From positions 124,001 through 188,000 of the forward strand of contig NZ_QHHQ01000005.1 of the NCBI RefSeq assembly GCF_003258595.1: 64,000 nucleotides of DNA, read 5' to 3'. The position numbers and the translations under genes are program-made. Below are positions 25,795-34,078 of the stretch, in pieces; within the stretch, counting starts at the first letter, position 1, and every line of letters starts with the position of its first letter. The notes beneath the pieces were generated by a model, which was given only the letters and a program-made list of their open reading frames with translations, did not search any database and was not told the origin of the DNA. The stretch comes from Acuticoccus sediminis. Lineage in GTDB: Bacteria > Pseudomonadota > Alphaproteobacteria > Rhizobiales > Amorphaceae.

Positions 25795-26670
25795 ATGCGA
25801 CTACGCTTGGCCCACTTGTCCGACCCGCATCTCAGCCCCTTCCCGAAGCCGACGCTGGGCGAGCTCGTCTCCAAGCGCGTCTTCGGGTACGCGAACTGGG
25901 TGAAGAACCGCAAAGGGTCGCTGGTGCAGGCCGACCTCGACCGGCTCATCGCCGACATGCGGGCGCAGAACCCGAACCATTACTGCGTCACCGGCGACCT
26001 CGTGAACATCGCCACCGACGCCGAGGTGGCCGCCGCGCGCGCGTGGCTCGAGAAGCTGGGGCCGGCGCAGCGGGTGAGCGTCGTCCTCGGCAATCACGAC
26101 GCATACGTCCCCGGCGCCGCCTGCCGCGCGGTCCAGGCCTATGGCTCCTATATCCCGGGCGGGAACTTCCCCTACGCGCGGCGGCTGGGCGCGGTGGCGC
26201 TGGTCGGCGTCTCGACCGCCGTGGCGACGCCGCCGCTGGTGGCCTCCGGCCGCGTCGGCGGCTCGCAGCTGTCGAGCCTCGCCGCCCTCCTCGACCGGCA
26301 CGACGACGCCTACAAGGTGGTGATGATCCATCATCCGCCGGACGCCTCGCTCGCCTCCGGCCGGCGCGGGCTGACGGACGTCACGGCCGTGCGCGAGGTG
26401 CTGGCGGCCGGCTGCGCCGACCTCGTCCTGCACGGACACACCCACAAGCCGTCGCTCACCTTCCTCGAGACGCCGCGCGGGCGTGCCGCGGTGATCGGCG
26501 TGCCGTCCGCCTCCTCCGACGGATCGTCGCACCCGCCGGGCGCCTGGGCGATGATCGACATCGACACGGATGCGCGCACCGTGCACCTGACCCGGCGCGG
26601 ACGCGTGAATGGCGGGGAGAGCATCCGCACGATCGAGACCGTGGAAATCGAGGCCAACGCGGTGGCGTGA
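25795..26670 (+). CDS. metallophosphoesterase (calcineurin-like, cAMP phosphodiesterase-type)
   Basis: 291 residues with the dinuclear metal motifs in order: DPH at D10/H12 (LAHLSDPHL), GDLVN near 61-65, GNHD near 98-101, a HH pair in MIHHPPD and HGHTHKP near 215. This is the class III phosphodiesterase/DNA-repair-like group; substrates vary from cyclic nucleotides to phosphodiesters. ATG with AAGGA upstream. Divergent from the NUDIX gene; the 164-base region between them includes GTTAAC and TAAA elements resembling half of a CtrA site. Confidence 0.88.
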   Translation: MRLRLAHLSDPHLSPFPKPTLGELVSKRVFGYANWVKNRKGSLVQADLDRLIADMRAQNPNHYCVTGDLVNIATDAEVAAARAWLEKLGPAQRVSVVLGNHDAYVPGAACRAVQAYGSYIPGGNFPYARRLGAVALVGVSTAVATPPLVASGRVGGSQLSSLAALLDRHDDAYKVVMIHHPPDASLASGRRGLTDVTAVREVLAAGCADLVLHGHTHKPSLTFLETPRGRAAVIGVPSASSDGSSHPPGAWAMIDIDTDARTVHLTRRGRVNGGESIRTIETVEIEANAVA

Positions 26671-26796
26671 GGGTCTCATCGGGCGGGGTGTCGCGGCGTT
26701 TCTGGGACCGGCCGGAGCCACGGTCCGGAACGCTGCCGCGGGGCCGCTGGGGCGACAGCGCGATGGCGGCCGGGCGGACCCGGCCTGCCGTCACGT

Positions 26797-27072
26797 TCAG
26801 GCGCGGTACTGCTGGACCTTCGTGGCACGCAGTCCGGCGAGGCCATGGCGATCGATCAGCGCGTTCCAGGATAGGAACTCCTCGACCGTGAGGGTATACC
26901 GCTCGCAGGCTTCGTCCATGGACAAGAGCCCGCCGCGGACTGCGGCCACCACCTCGGCCTTGCGGCGGATCACCCACCGCTTGGTATTCTTCGGTGGCAG
27001 GTCCGCCAGGGTTAACGGAGTGCCATCCGGACCGATGACATAACGATAACGCGGCTGTGGATACTCAGACAT
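26797..27072 (-). CDS. sciP: CtrA inhibitor SciP (DUF1153)
   Basis: 91-residue helix-turn-helix protein almost entirely made of the highly conserved SciP core (YVIGPDGTPLTLADLPPKNTKRWV, then RRKAEVVAAVRGGLLS and DEFLSW-like EEFLSW, GLAGLR). In Caulobacter SciP binds CtrA-controlled promoters and blocks transcription in G1, helping set cell-cycle order. The ATG at 27072 is preferred over 27093 because family members begin within a few residues of the core. A near-consensus CtrA box lies 53 bases upstream, consistent with sciP being CtrA-activated. Its presence is a strong alphaproteobacterial marker. Confidence 0.94.
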   Translation of the reverse strand: MSEYPQPRYRYVIGPDGTPLTLADLPPKNTKRWVIRRKAEVVAAVRGGLLSMDEACERYTLTVEEFLSWNALIDRHGLAGLRATKVQQYRA

Positions 27073-27124
27073 GACGCCTCGACATACGCCCAATTTCTGT
27101 CCTTTCGATAAGCCGCGACTCCTA

Positions 27125-27139
27125 TTAACGCGAAGCTAA
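27125..27139 (-). promoter_or_regulatory. near-consensus CtrA box upstream of sciP
   Basis: TTAA at 27125-27128, seven bases, then CTAA at 27136-27139, one mismatch from TTAA-N7-TTAA. It is 53 bases upstream of the sciP start, in an AT-rich patch. CtrA is known to drive sciP in Caulobacter. Confidence 0.5.
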
Positions 27140-27211
27140 TGTGACGCGGCGAGGTCCCCTCACGCGAGGTACGTTGCCGTCAGAGCGGTTTGTTATTAGC
27201 TAACGGTCGTG

Positions 27212-28375
27212 ATGCATTCGTCAGAACCTTCGAATTCGTTGGGCTTGCCCGGGCGCGCCGAGGACCACCGTGTCGTCGTCGCGATGTCGGGGGGTGTCGA
27301 TTCGTCCGTCGTCGCGGGCCTCCTCGCGCGCGAGGGCTTCAACGTGGTCGGCATGACGCTGCAGCTCTACGACCACGGCGCCGCCACCGCGAAGAAGGGG
27401 GCGTGCTGCGCGGGGTCGGACATCCATGACGCGCGCGTCGTCGCCGAGCGGCTGGGCATCGCCCACTACGTGCTCGACTACGAGAGCCGCTTCCAGGAAG
27501 GCGTGATCGCGGCGTTCGCGGACGCCTACGCCCGGGGCGAGACCCCGGTGCCGTGCATCGCCTGCAACCAGACCGTCAAGTTCACCGACCTCCTGTCGGC
27601 TGCGCGCACGCTCGGCGCCTCGGCGCTCGCGACCGGGCATTACGTGGCCAGCCGCGTGGAGCGCGGCCGGCGGCGCCTCTTCCGCCCGCACGACGCGCAG
27701 CGCGACCAGAGCTACTTCCTGTTCGCCACCACGGCCGAGCAGCTCGACTACGTGCGCTTCCCCCTCGGCGACCTGCCGAAGGACCGGGTGCGCGAGCTCG
27801 CCGCAGAGATGGGGCTCGTTGTGGCCGACAAGCCGGACAGCCAGGACATCTGCTTCGTGCCGGACGGGCGCTACTCCAACATCGTCGCCGCCATGCGCCC
27901 CGACGCCACCGAGGAGGGCCCGATCCGCCACGTCGACGGGCGCGTCCTCGGCCGTCATGCCGGCGTGATCGGCTACACCGTCGGCCAGCGGCGCGGCCTC
28001 AACATCGCGGTCGGCGAGCCCCTCTTCGTGGTGCGGATCGACGCGGAGACCAACGAGCTGATCGTCGGCCCGCGCGAGGCGCTGCGGACCCGCCGGATCA
28101 TCCTGCGCGACACCAACTGGCTCGGCGACCCGCTCGAGATCGGCGACGAGACCTCGATCTACGCGCGCGTGCGCTCGACGCGGCCGCCGGCGCCGGGGCT
28201 CGTGCGCCGCACCGCCGACGGGCTGGAGGTGGAGCTAGACGAGGGCGAGGAGGGCGTGGCACCCGGCCAGGCCTGCGTGCTCTACGCCTCCAACGCGCCG
28301 CGGGCCGAGATACTCGGCGGCGGCTTCATCCAGCGCACCACGGCGAACATGGCCCCTCGCCTCGTCGACGCCTGA
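27212..28375 (+). CDS. mnmA: tRNA-specific 2-thiouridylase MnmA
   Basis: 387 residues. Thiolates U34 of tRNA-Lys, -Glu and -Gln using a relayed sulfur. PP-loop SGGVDSS at 26-32, the two catalytic cysteines in PCIACN and [11 protein letters not shown], then the central and C-terminal beta domains. The ATG at 27212 directly follows an in-frame GTG at 27209; neither has a clear Shine-Dalgarno site, so the start is uncertain by one codon. It is divergent from sciP, with 139 bases between that include a TTAGCTAA palindrome. Followed by pmtA after 16 bases. Confidence 0.95.
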   Translation: MHSSEPSNSLGLPGRAEDHRVVVAMSGGVDSSVVAGLLAREGFNVVGMTLQLYDHGAATAKKGACCAGSDIHDARVVAERLGIAHYVLDYESRFQEGVIAAFADAYARGETPVPCIACNQTVKFTDLLSAARTLGASALATGHYVASRVERGRRRLFRPHDAQRDQSYFLFATTAEQLDYVRFPLGDLPKDRVRELAAEMGLVVADKPDSQDICFVPDGRYSNIVAAMRPDATEEGPIRHVDGRVLGRHAGVIGYTVGQRRGLNIAVGEPLFVVRIDAETNELIVGPREALRTRRIILRDTNWLGDPLEIGDETSIYARVRSTRPPAPGLVRRTADGLEVELDEGEEGVAPGQACVLYASNAPRAEILGGGFIQRTTANMAPRLVDA

Positions 28376-28391
28376 ACCTAAAACGGACCTG

Positions 28392-29024
28392 ATGACTTCG
28401 ACCAACCGCACCGTCGAGGGCCGCGACGTAAAGTCGGCCTATGCCCGCTGGGCGCCGATCTACGAGTTCATCGCGACGCCGACCGTTCCGGCCCGCAAGA
28501 TCGCGGCCAAGCGCGTGAACGCCATCGGCGGGCGCTTCCTGGAGGCCGGCGTCGGCTCCGGGTCGGCGTTGCCGCTCTACGACGACAACGTCAGCCTCGT
28601 CGGCGTCGACCTCTCGCACGACATGCTCAAGATCGCGCGCGAGCGGGTCGACAACGGCCTGAAGAACGTCGAGGCCATCCTCGAGATGGACCTCATGAGC
28701 CTCGCCTTCCCGGACGCCTCGTTCGACGGCGTCGTGTGCATGTTCACCATCACGGCCGTCCCCGACGCCTCCAGGGTGATGGCCGAGTTCGCGCGCGTGG
28801 TGAAGCCGGGCGGCATCGTCATGATCGCCAGCCACTTCGAGGCGAAGGCCGGCCCGTGGCAGGTCACGGACCGCATCCTGACGCCGTTCTCCAAGCGCCT
28901 GGGCTGGAACCCGTCGATGTCGATCGACGGTGTCCTCGACACGCCGGGCCTCACGCTGGAGAAGCGCGAGGAGCTCCCGCCGGTCGGCCTCATCACGCTG
29001 CTGAGCTTCCGCCGGACCGCGTAG
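28392..29024 (+). CDS. pmtA: phosphatidylethanolamine N-methyltransferase, Rhodobacter type
   Basis: 210-residue class I SAM-dependent methyltransferase. SAM motif I is FLEAGVGSGSALPLY near residue 50, with the acidic residue GVDLS and the post-motif VVKPGG near 140. The N-terminal YARWAPIYEFI stretch matches the soluble PmtA enzymes that convert phosphatidylethanolamine to phosphatidylcholine in Rhodobacter and rhizobia. The gene follows mnmA by 16 bases on the same strand. The family call is firm; the lipid substrate is inferred from similarity to PmtA rather than from a unique motif. Confidence 0.8.
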   Translation: MTSTNRTVEGRDVKSAYARWAPIYEFIATPTVPARKIAAKRVNAIGGRFLEAGVGSGSALPLYDDNVSLVGVDLSHDMLKIARERVDNGLKNVEAILEMDLMSLAFPDASFDGVVCMFTITAVPDASRVMAEFARVVKPGGIVMIASHFEAKAGPWQVTDRILTPFSKRLGWNPSMSIDGVLDTPGLTLEKREELPPVGLITLLSFRRTA

Positions 29025-29065
29025 GAGAAGTTGCGAGAGGCGGTGCGAATCGCGCGTTTGCCCGC

Positions 29066-29096
29066 TTGACTTTCACGGCGCGCCAACGCACTTAGG
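29066..29096 (+). promoter_or_regulatory. putative promoter of tRNA-Met
   Basis: TTGACT at 29066-29071 resembles a -35 element. A weak -10 lies around 29090-29096, 10-15 bases before the mature tRNA, which is plausible for alphaproteobacterial stable RNA promoters. Confidence 0.4.
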
Positions 29097-29105
29097 CGCG
29101 ACCCG

Positions 29106-29182
29106 GGCGGAGTAGCTCAGTTGGTTAGAGCAGCGGAATCATAATCCGCGTGTCGGGGGTTCGAGTCCCTCCTCCGCTACCA
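29106..29182 (+). tRNA. tRNA-Met (CAT), elongator type
   Basis: 77 bases including an encoded 3' CCA. The cloverleaf folds fully: a 7-bp acceptor stem (first pair G-U), D-arm AGCTCAGTTGGTTAGAGC, anticodon stem GCGGA/TCCGC around loop ATCATAA with anticodon CAT, and T-arm GGGGGTTCGAGTCCCTC. Elongator Met rather than initiator, because the first pair forms and the anticodon stem lacks three G-C pairs next to the loop. A lysidine-modified Ile2 tRNA also has CAT, but the body matches alphaproteobacterial elongator Met. Confidence 0.93.
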
Positions 29183-29393
29183 ATCCTTTCCCATCCAGTT
29201 CCCATCGTGACCGCGGCGCTTCGGCTTCGTGCAGCCATGTCTGTCAGCCGTCGCACGCCTGCAGGGCGAGCCGCAATGCGTCGGGGCTCTTGACGGTCGC
29301 TGCGGTCCGGGCGTCGCTTGTGGGCCTATGGTGGCTCAACCGCGGCCGGGTGGGATCGCGCTTCGAGCCGCCGGAGCCCCGGGGGAGGCGAGG

Positions 29394-30260
29394 ATGGGCA
29401 AGAAGCACAAGAACAAGGACCGGAAACACGACGTCGCGGCGACGGGCACGCCCGCTCCCGCGAAGGACGCTGCCGCTCCCTCCAAAAAGGAGCGCAACGC
29501 CGCATACGAGCGCGAGCTGGAGCGGCTCCAGGAGGAGGTCGCCTATCTCCAGGCCTGGGTGAAGGCAACGGGCGCGCGCATCGTCATCATCTTCGAGGGG
29601 CGCGACGCGGCGGGGAAAGGCGGCGTCATCAAGCGCCTCGTCGAGCGGGTCAGCCCGCGCGTGTTCCGCGTCGTGGCGCTCCCCGCGCCGAGCGACCGCG
29701 AAAGGACCCAGATCTATTTCCAGCGCTACATCAACCACTTCCCCGCTGCGGGCGAAGTCGTGATCTTCGACCGGTCCTGGTACAACCGGCCTGGCGTGGA
29801 GCGCGTCATGGGCTTCACGCCGGAGGAGACGGTCAAGCGCTTCCTCGAGGTCCTGCCGGCGCTCGAGGGGCTGCTGGTGGAGAGCGGCATCGTCCTCCTC
29901 AAGTACTTCCTCGATGTCAGCGAGGCGGAGCAGGAGCGGCGCTTCAATCAGCGCATCGACGATCCCATGCGCCAGTGGAAGCTCAGTCCCATGGACCTCG
30001 AGAGCTTCCGCCGCTGGTGGGACTACACGAGGGCGTACGACGACATGATCCGGGCCACCGACACGCCGCACGCGCCGTGGTGGATCGTCGACTCGGACGA
30101 CAAGAAGGCGGCGCGCATCAACTGCATCACGCACATCCTGAACTCGATCCCCTACGAGCGCATCCCGTTCGAGGTGCCCGAGCTCGGCAGGCGTCAGAAG
30201 CGCCCCGACGACTACGTGGAGGATCCGATCGCCCGCAACGTCGTCCCGTCCATATTCTGA
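29394..30260 (+). CDS. polyphosphate kinase 2 (PPK2) family protein
   Basis: 288 residues. A charged, Lys-rich leader (1-35) precedes the P-loop kinase core. Walker A is GRDAAGKGG at 69-77, Walker B is VVIFDRSWYNR near 120, with lid arginines downstream (EQERRFNQRIDDPMRQWK). PPK2 enzymes transfer phosphate between polyphosphate and nucleotides, usually polyphosphate-driven GDP/ADP phosphorylation, or AMP in class II. The ATG at 29394 has GGGGGAGG upstream. It is convergent with regA, with 37 bases between. The 211 bases between the tRNA and this gene show no further gene. Confidence 0.92.
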   Translation: MGKKHKNKDRKHDVAATGTPAPAKDAAAPSKKERNAAYERELERLQEEVAYLQAWVKATGARIVIIFEGRDAAGKGGVIKRLVERVSPRVFRVVALPAPSDRERTQIYFQRYINHFPAAGEVVIFDRSWYNRPGVERVMGFTPEETVKRFLEVLPALEGLLVESGIVLLKYFLDVSEAEQERRFNQRIDDPMRQWKLSPMDLESFRRWWDYTRAYDDMIRATDTPHAPWWIVDSDDKKAARINCITHILNSIPYERIPFEVPELGRRQKRPDDYVEDPIARNVVPSIF

Positions 30261-30297
30261 CGGGCCTGCGAGGGGTCTCGCGGGATTGCGACCGGGG

Positions 30298-30831
30298 TCA
30301 GTGGACCCGCAGCTTCTCCAGCTTGCGGGCGAGCGTGCGGCGATGCATGCCGAGACGGCGCGCGGTCTCGGAGATGTTGAAGCCCGTGTCGGCCAGCGTC
30401 TCGTGGATGCGCTCCCACTCCAGCGTCTTGATCGACGTTGTGCGCGGCGAGAGGGCGACGTTGGCGTTCCCGGACGTGCGGCAGAACGCTTCCTCGATGT
30501 CGTCGGTGTTGGCCGGCTTCACGAGGTAGTGGCAGGCGCCGAGCTTGATGGACTCCACCGCGGTGACGATCGACGCGTAGCCGGTCAGAACGACGATCAG
30601 CATGTCCGGGTCGCTCTTGTGGAGCATGTCGACGGCGACGAGGCCGGACGCGTTGGCGAGCTTCAGGTCGACGACGCTGAAGCGGATGTCGTGGACGGCG
30701 AGGATGTCCGGAATATCGTCCGGGCTGGAGCCGACCACGACCTCGTAGCCGCGCCGCTCGAACGAGCGCTTGAGCGTGCGGGCGAAAGACTCGTCGTCCT
30801 CCAGGATGAGCAGCTGGCGGTCAGTGGACAT
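30298..30831 (-). CDS. regA: redox response regulator RegA/ActR/PrrA
   Basis: 177 residues. Receiver domain with acidic pocket D12/D13, phosphorylation site D55 in VVDLKLANASG, T83 and K105. A short Pro-containing linker leads to a Fis-type helix-turn-helix (about 140-177, GFNISETARRLGMHRRTLARKL) that is nearly invariant across RegA/PrrA/ActR/RegR. Controls respiration, CO2/N2 fixation and hydrogen genes under low oxygen. It overlaps the regB stop by 11 bases and is the last gene of the cyo-surf1-regBA array. Confidence 0.95.
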   Translation of the reverse strand: MSTDRQLLILEDDESFARTLKRSFERRGYEVVVGSSPDDIPDILAVHDIRFSVVDLKLANASGLVAVDMLHKSDPDMLIVVLTGYASIVTAVESIKLGACHYLVKPANTDDIEEAFCRTSGNANVALSPRTTSIKTLEWERIHETLADTGFNISETARRLGMHRRTLARKLEKLRVH

Positions 30832-32155
30832 GGCCCTGCCCCTCCAGCGCCAGCACGCCGAGCGGCAGGCGGATCGTCACGCGGGCGCCGCCGGACGGGC
30901 GGTTCTCCGCCCTCGCCTCCCCGCCGAACTTGCGCAGGACATTGACGACGAGGAAGAGCCCGAGGCCGCCGCCGGGCCGTCCCTTTGTCGAGTGATAGGG
31001 GCGGCCGAACTCGGCGATCATGCCCGGCGCGAAGCCCGGGCCGCGGTCGGTCACGATGATCAGGAGGTCCTCGTGGTCGCGCTCGGCGCGAAGCTCGACG
31101 TAGTTTGGCGAGGCCTCGTAGGCGTTGTCGAGAACGTTGGTGACGACCTGCTTCAGCGCCTCGTCGGAGACGATCGACAGGTCCGGCGCGAAGTCGTTGC
31201 GGTAGTGCAGGCTGTTGGTGCCGCGCGCCTCGATCCACGCGGTGACGAGGGTGTCGAGGAATGCGCTGACCGACGTGACCGACGGCGCCTCGCCGCGGAT
31301 GTCACCGGCGGATACGAGGATGCCGGTGACGATCGACTTGCACCGCTTCACCTCCGCCTGCATCTCTGCGATCTCCTGTGCGCGATCCGGGTCGTTGGCG
31401 AACTCCGGCATGTGCTGCCAGTCACCCAGCGTGACCGACAGCGAGGCGAGCGGCGTGCCGAGCTCGTGCGCGGCCCCCGATGCCAGAAGTCCCATTCGCA
31501 CAATATGATCTTCTTCGACTGCGTTCTGGCGCAAGGCCGCTATGCGGGCGTCACGTTCGCGCAGGTTGCCGGCGATGCGGGTGAGGAAGGCGACAAGGAG
31601 GCCGGCCATCAGCACGAAGCAGGTCAAAAGCCCCAACGTATGCAAGCGGAAGAGCTCGGAATCGTTGCGGCCGGGAACCTGAAGCGGCTCGTACTTGAGC
31701 GTGAGGCCGATGTAGCAGGCGGTCGTCATGGCGACGATAAGCCACGCCGACCTTGCGTCGAGCAGGACCGCCGCGAGCGCGACCTGCAGCAGGTAGAGCG
31801 CGGCGAACGGGTTGGCCCCGCCGCCGCTCATGTAGAGTTGAGCCGTCAGCGCCGCGACGTCGAGCACCAGCACCAGCAGGAGCGTCTCCGGCGCGACCCT
31901 CTCGCGCCGCCGCACCCAGCGCAGGCTGACGAGGCTGAGGGCGATCTGGGCGAGGACGACGATGCCCATCTCCGGGAGCGGCAGCGCCACGCCGAAGCCG
32001 GGGCCGACGACGAGGATGGTCACCACCTGCCCCGCCACCGCGATCCAGCGGAGCTGGATCAGGAGGAGCATGTTCTTCTTGCCGCTGTCGTCCGCGCCGG
32101 ACCCTGGCCGAAGCGCGTCGGCAGCGCTGACCCGCGCCGCGCCGGTGCCGCTCAA
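30821..32155 (-). CDS. regB: redox sensor histidine kinase RegB/ActS/PrrB
   Basis: 444 residues. Six hydrophobic segments (about 28-195), including the quinone-binding GGGANPF motif at 111-117. Then comes an H-box with His230 (AAHELGTPL), the redox-active cysteine in RCKS at C272 (42 residues after the His, close to the RegB spacing) and an ATPase domain with N, G1 (DRGPGF) and G2 (GGGLGLFL) boxes. It senses the ubiquinone pool and phosphorylates RegA. The TTG start at 32155 is chosen because GGAGG lies 7 bases upstream. Confidence 0.93.
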   Translation of the reverse strand: MSGTGAARVSAADALRPGSGADDSGKKNMLLLIQLRWIAVAGQVVTILVVGPGFGVALPLPEMGIVVLAQIALSLVSLRWVRRRERVAPETLLLVLVLDVAALTAQLYMSGGGANPFAALYLLQVALAAVLLDARSAWLIVAMTTACYIGLTLKYEPLQVPGRNDSELFRLHTLGLLTCFVLMAGLLVAFLTRIAGNLRERDARIAALRQNAVEEDHIVRMGLLASGAAHELGTPLASLSVTLGDWQHMPEFANDPDRAQEIAEMQAEVKRCKSIVTGILVSAGDIRGEAPSVTSVSAFLDTLVTAWIEARGTNSLHYRNDFAPDLSIVSDEALKQVVTNVLDNAYEASPNYVELRAERDHEDLLIIVTDRGPGFAPGMIAEFGRPYHSTKGRPGGGLGLFLVVNVLRKFGGEARAENRPSGGARVTIRLPLGVLALEGQGHVH

Positions 32156-32254
32156 ATTCTCGCCTCCAAAATTCGGGGCGTCCGTTCGCCGCCGGGTGCC
32201 GGCCCCGGCGTGCCGCCGGACCGTCCGCGCGGGCACGCAAGGCCTGTGGCCGGG

Positions 32255-33031
32255 CTAACCGCCGACGGCCACCCGCTTCGTATCGCCCCGCCCGCTTTCG
32301 GACCGCGCCGTCCCGGATCGTCCGGCCTCGGACGGTCCCCTCTCACGGCGCAGTCCGAGCGCCGTGATCGCGATGGATGTCAGCGCCAGGGCGAACCATG
32401 TCAACGCATAAACGAGGTGGGAATTGCGGAACTGGACGACCGTGAGGCCGCCGACCGGGACCTCGCCCGGCGCGTCCGCGTCCGCGTCGATAAAATAGGG
32501 CGCGACCGCGCCGAGGCCCCCGGCGGTGGCGATCGCGGCGGTGTCGCGCGAGTACCAGCGGCCGGCGTCCGGGTCGTTGGAGCGCAGGAAGGCGCCGCCC
32601 GGCTCCGTGACGCGCAGGAGGCCGGTGACCGTCACCGGTCCCTCCGGCGGCGCGATGTCGGCGGGGGTGCGGCGGTCCGGCGGCGCGAAGCCGCGGTTGA
32701 CGAGGACGGTGAAGCCTTCCGCCGTCGCGAGCGGGGTCAGGACCCAGCTGCCGGGGCCGAGTTCGGTGACGGCCTGCACCAGCGTGTCGTGGCCGGTCTC
32801 GTAGGTGCCCGTGGCGGTGACGCGGCGGTAGGCGTCCCCGTCGGCGGTGATGCCGGCCCAGCCGTCGGGGCCGGGCGCGGCGACCGGCGCGGCGGCGAGG
32901 CGCGCGTCGACCCGGGCGATCAGGTCGAGCTTCCACTCCCGCCGCTGCAGCTGCCACACGCCGAGGCACACGAAGACGACCGTCGCGAAGGCGGCGAATC
33001 CGATGGCGAGCGTACGGCGCTTGCGTCCCAC
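32255..33031 (-). CDS. SURF1 family protein
   Basis: 258 residues with one N-terminal and one C-terminal transmembrane helix flanking a periplasmic domain, as in SURF1/Shy1. N-terminal FVCLGVWQLQRREWKLDLI and the internal VNRGFAPP segment are typical. SURF1 proteins assist heme insertion into subunit I of heme-copper oxidases. Its place 7 bases after cyoD indicates service to this bo3-type oxidase. The C-terminal 35 residues are charged and Ser/Gly-rich, beyond the family core. Confidence 0.9.
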   Translation of the reverse strand: MGRKRRTLAIGFAAFATVVFVCLGVWQLQRREWKLDLIARVDARLAAAPVAAPGPDGWAGITADGDAYRRVTATGTYETGHDTLVQAVTELGPGSWVLTPLATAEGFTVLVNRGFAPPDRRTPADIAPPEGPVTVTGLLRVTEPGGAFLRSNDPDAGRWYSRDTAAIATAGGLGAVAPYFIDADADAPGEVPVGGLTVVQFRNSHLVYALTWFALALTSIAITALGLRRERGPSEAGRSGTARSESGRGDTKRVAVGG

Positions 33032-33038
33032 GGCGGTC

Positions 33039-33446
33039 TCAGCCCCCGCTGGCCGCGCTCCCGGAGAGGGGCGCGACGTTCCACGGCATCATGTTGGTGT
33101 TCATGTGGTACATGACCCAGAGCGAGCCGGCGAGCGTGATCACCACCAGGACGAGGGTGAAGATCAGCGCCATCATCGTCCAGCCGCCTTCCGCGCTTGG
33201 CGTCATGTGCAGGAAAAACACCATGTGCACGACGATCTGGACCACGGCGAAGCCCATGACGAGGAGCGCCGTCGTCGTCTTGTCCGGGATATACCCGCTC
33301 ATCACCAGCCAGAACGGGATCGCCGTCAGGATGACCGACAGGATGAAGCCGGTCATGTAGCCGGAGAAGGTGCCGCCGGGGTGACCGGCGTCGTGTCCGT
33401 GGCCGTGGTCGTCGTGGTGAGCGTCGGTGTGGGTCTCAGCGCTCAT
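33039..33446 (-). CDS. cyoD: cytochrome bo3 ubiquinol oxidase subunit IV
   Basis: 135 residues with a His/Asp-rich N-terminal leader (1-30), then three transmembrane helices with the CyoD pattern GFILSVILTAIPFWLV and VQIVVHMVFFLHM. Small accessory subunit of the quinol oxidase. The ATG at 33446 shares one base with the cyoC stop (TGATG), so it is translationally coupled; ORF extension beyond this would run into cyoC. Confidence 0.93.
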   Translation of the reverse strand: MSAETHTDAHHDDHGHGHDAGHPGGTFSGYMTGFILSVILTAIPFWLVMSGYIPDKTTTALLVMGFAVVQIVVHMVFFLHMTPSAEGGWTMMALIFTLVLVVITLAGSLWVMYHMNTNMMPWNVAPLSGSAASGG

Positions 33447-34078
33447 CACAGGGCTCCCAGGAGATAGACGAAGGTGAAGACGCCGATCCAGATGACGTCG
33501 AGGAAGTGCCAGAACAGGCTGAGGCACATCAGACGGCGGCGGTTGGCGGCGATCAGGCCGAGCTTCCTGACCTGGACCATCAGCACGATCAGCCAGACGA
33601 TGCCGACGGTCACGTGCAGCCCGTGGGTGCCGACCAGCGCGAAGAAGGCCGACAGGAAGGCCGAGCGGCCCGGGCCCGCCCCCTCGTGGATGAGGTGGGC
33701 GAACTCGTAGAGCTCGATGCCGATGAACGCGGCGCCGAAGAGGCCCGTGACGACGAGCCAGCGCTGCACCTGCGGCACCGACCCCTTCTCCATCGCCAGC
33801 ATGGCGAAGCCGTAGGTGATGGAGGAGAGGAGCAGCATCGTCGTGTTGATCGCGACGAGCGGCAGCTCGAACAGCTCCGCCGCTCCGGGACCGCCCGCGG
33901 TCGCCTGGCTCAGCACACCGTAGGTGGCGAACAGGCTCGCGAAGATGAGACAGTCGCTCATCAGGTAGATCCAGAAGCCGAGCATGGTCGAGCCGCCCGA
34001 CTCATGCGCGTGCTCGTCCGTCAGGTAGAAGGTCGGCGTCGTCATCTCGCTCTCGGGCGCGGGTGTTGCAGTCGACAT
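33446..34078 (-). CDS. cyoC: cytochrome bo3 ubiquinol oxidase subunit III
   Basis: 210 residues with five transmembrane helices (the short CyoC/CoxC form). [22 protein letters not shown] at the first helix and [12 protein letters not shown] near 140 are characteristic. It starts directly after the cyoB stop (TGA then ATG) and overlaps cyoD by one base. Confidence 0.94.
   Translation of the reverse strand: MSTATPAPESEMTTPTFYLTDEHAHESGGSTMLGFWIYLMSDCLIFASLFATYGVLSQATAGGPGAAELFELPLVAINTTMLLLSSITYGFAMLAMEKGSVPQVQRWLVVTGLFGAAFIGIELYEFAHLIHEGAGPGRSAFLSAFFALVGTHGLHVTVGIVWLIVLMVQVRKLGLIAANRRRLMCLSLFWHFLDVIWIGVFTFVYLLGAL

Noticed and set aside
29106-29182. tRNA as an integration site for a genomic island
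   Set aside because: The tRNA is complete, is followed by PPK2 and core genes, and I see no repeat of its 3' end downstream in the window.
29106-29182. tRNA-Ile2 (CAT with lysidine) as an alternative call
   Set aside because: The body and stems match alphaproteobacterial elongator Met better; modification cannot be seen from DNA.
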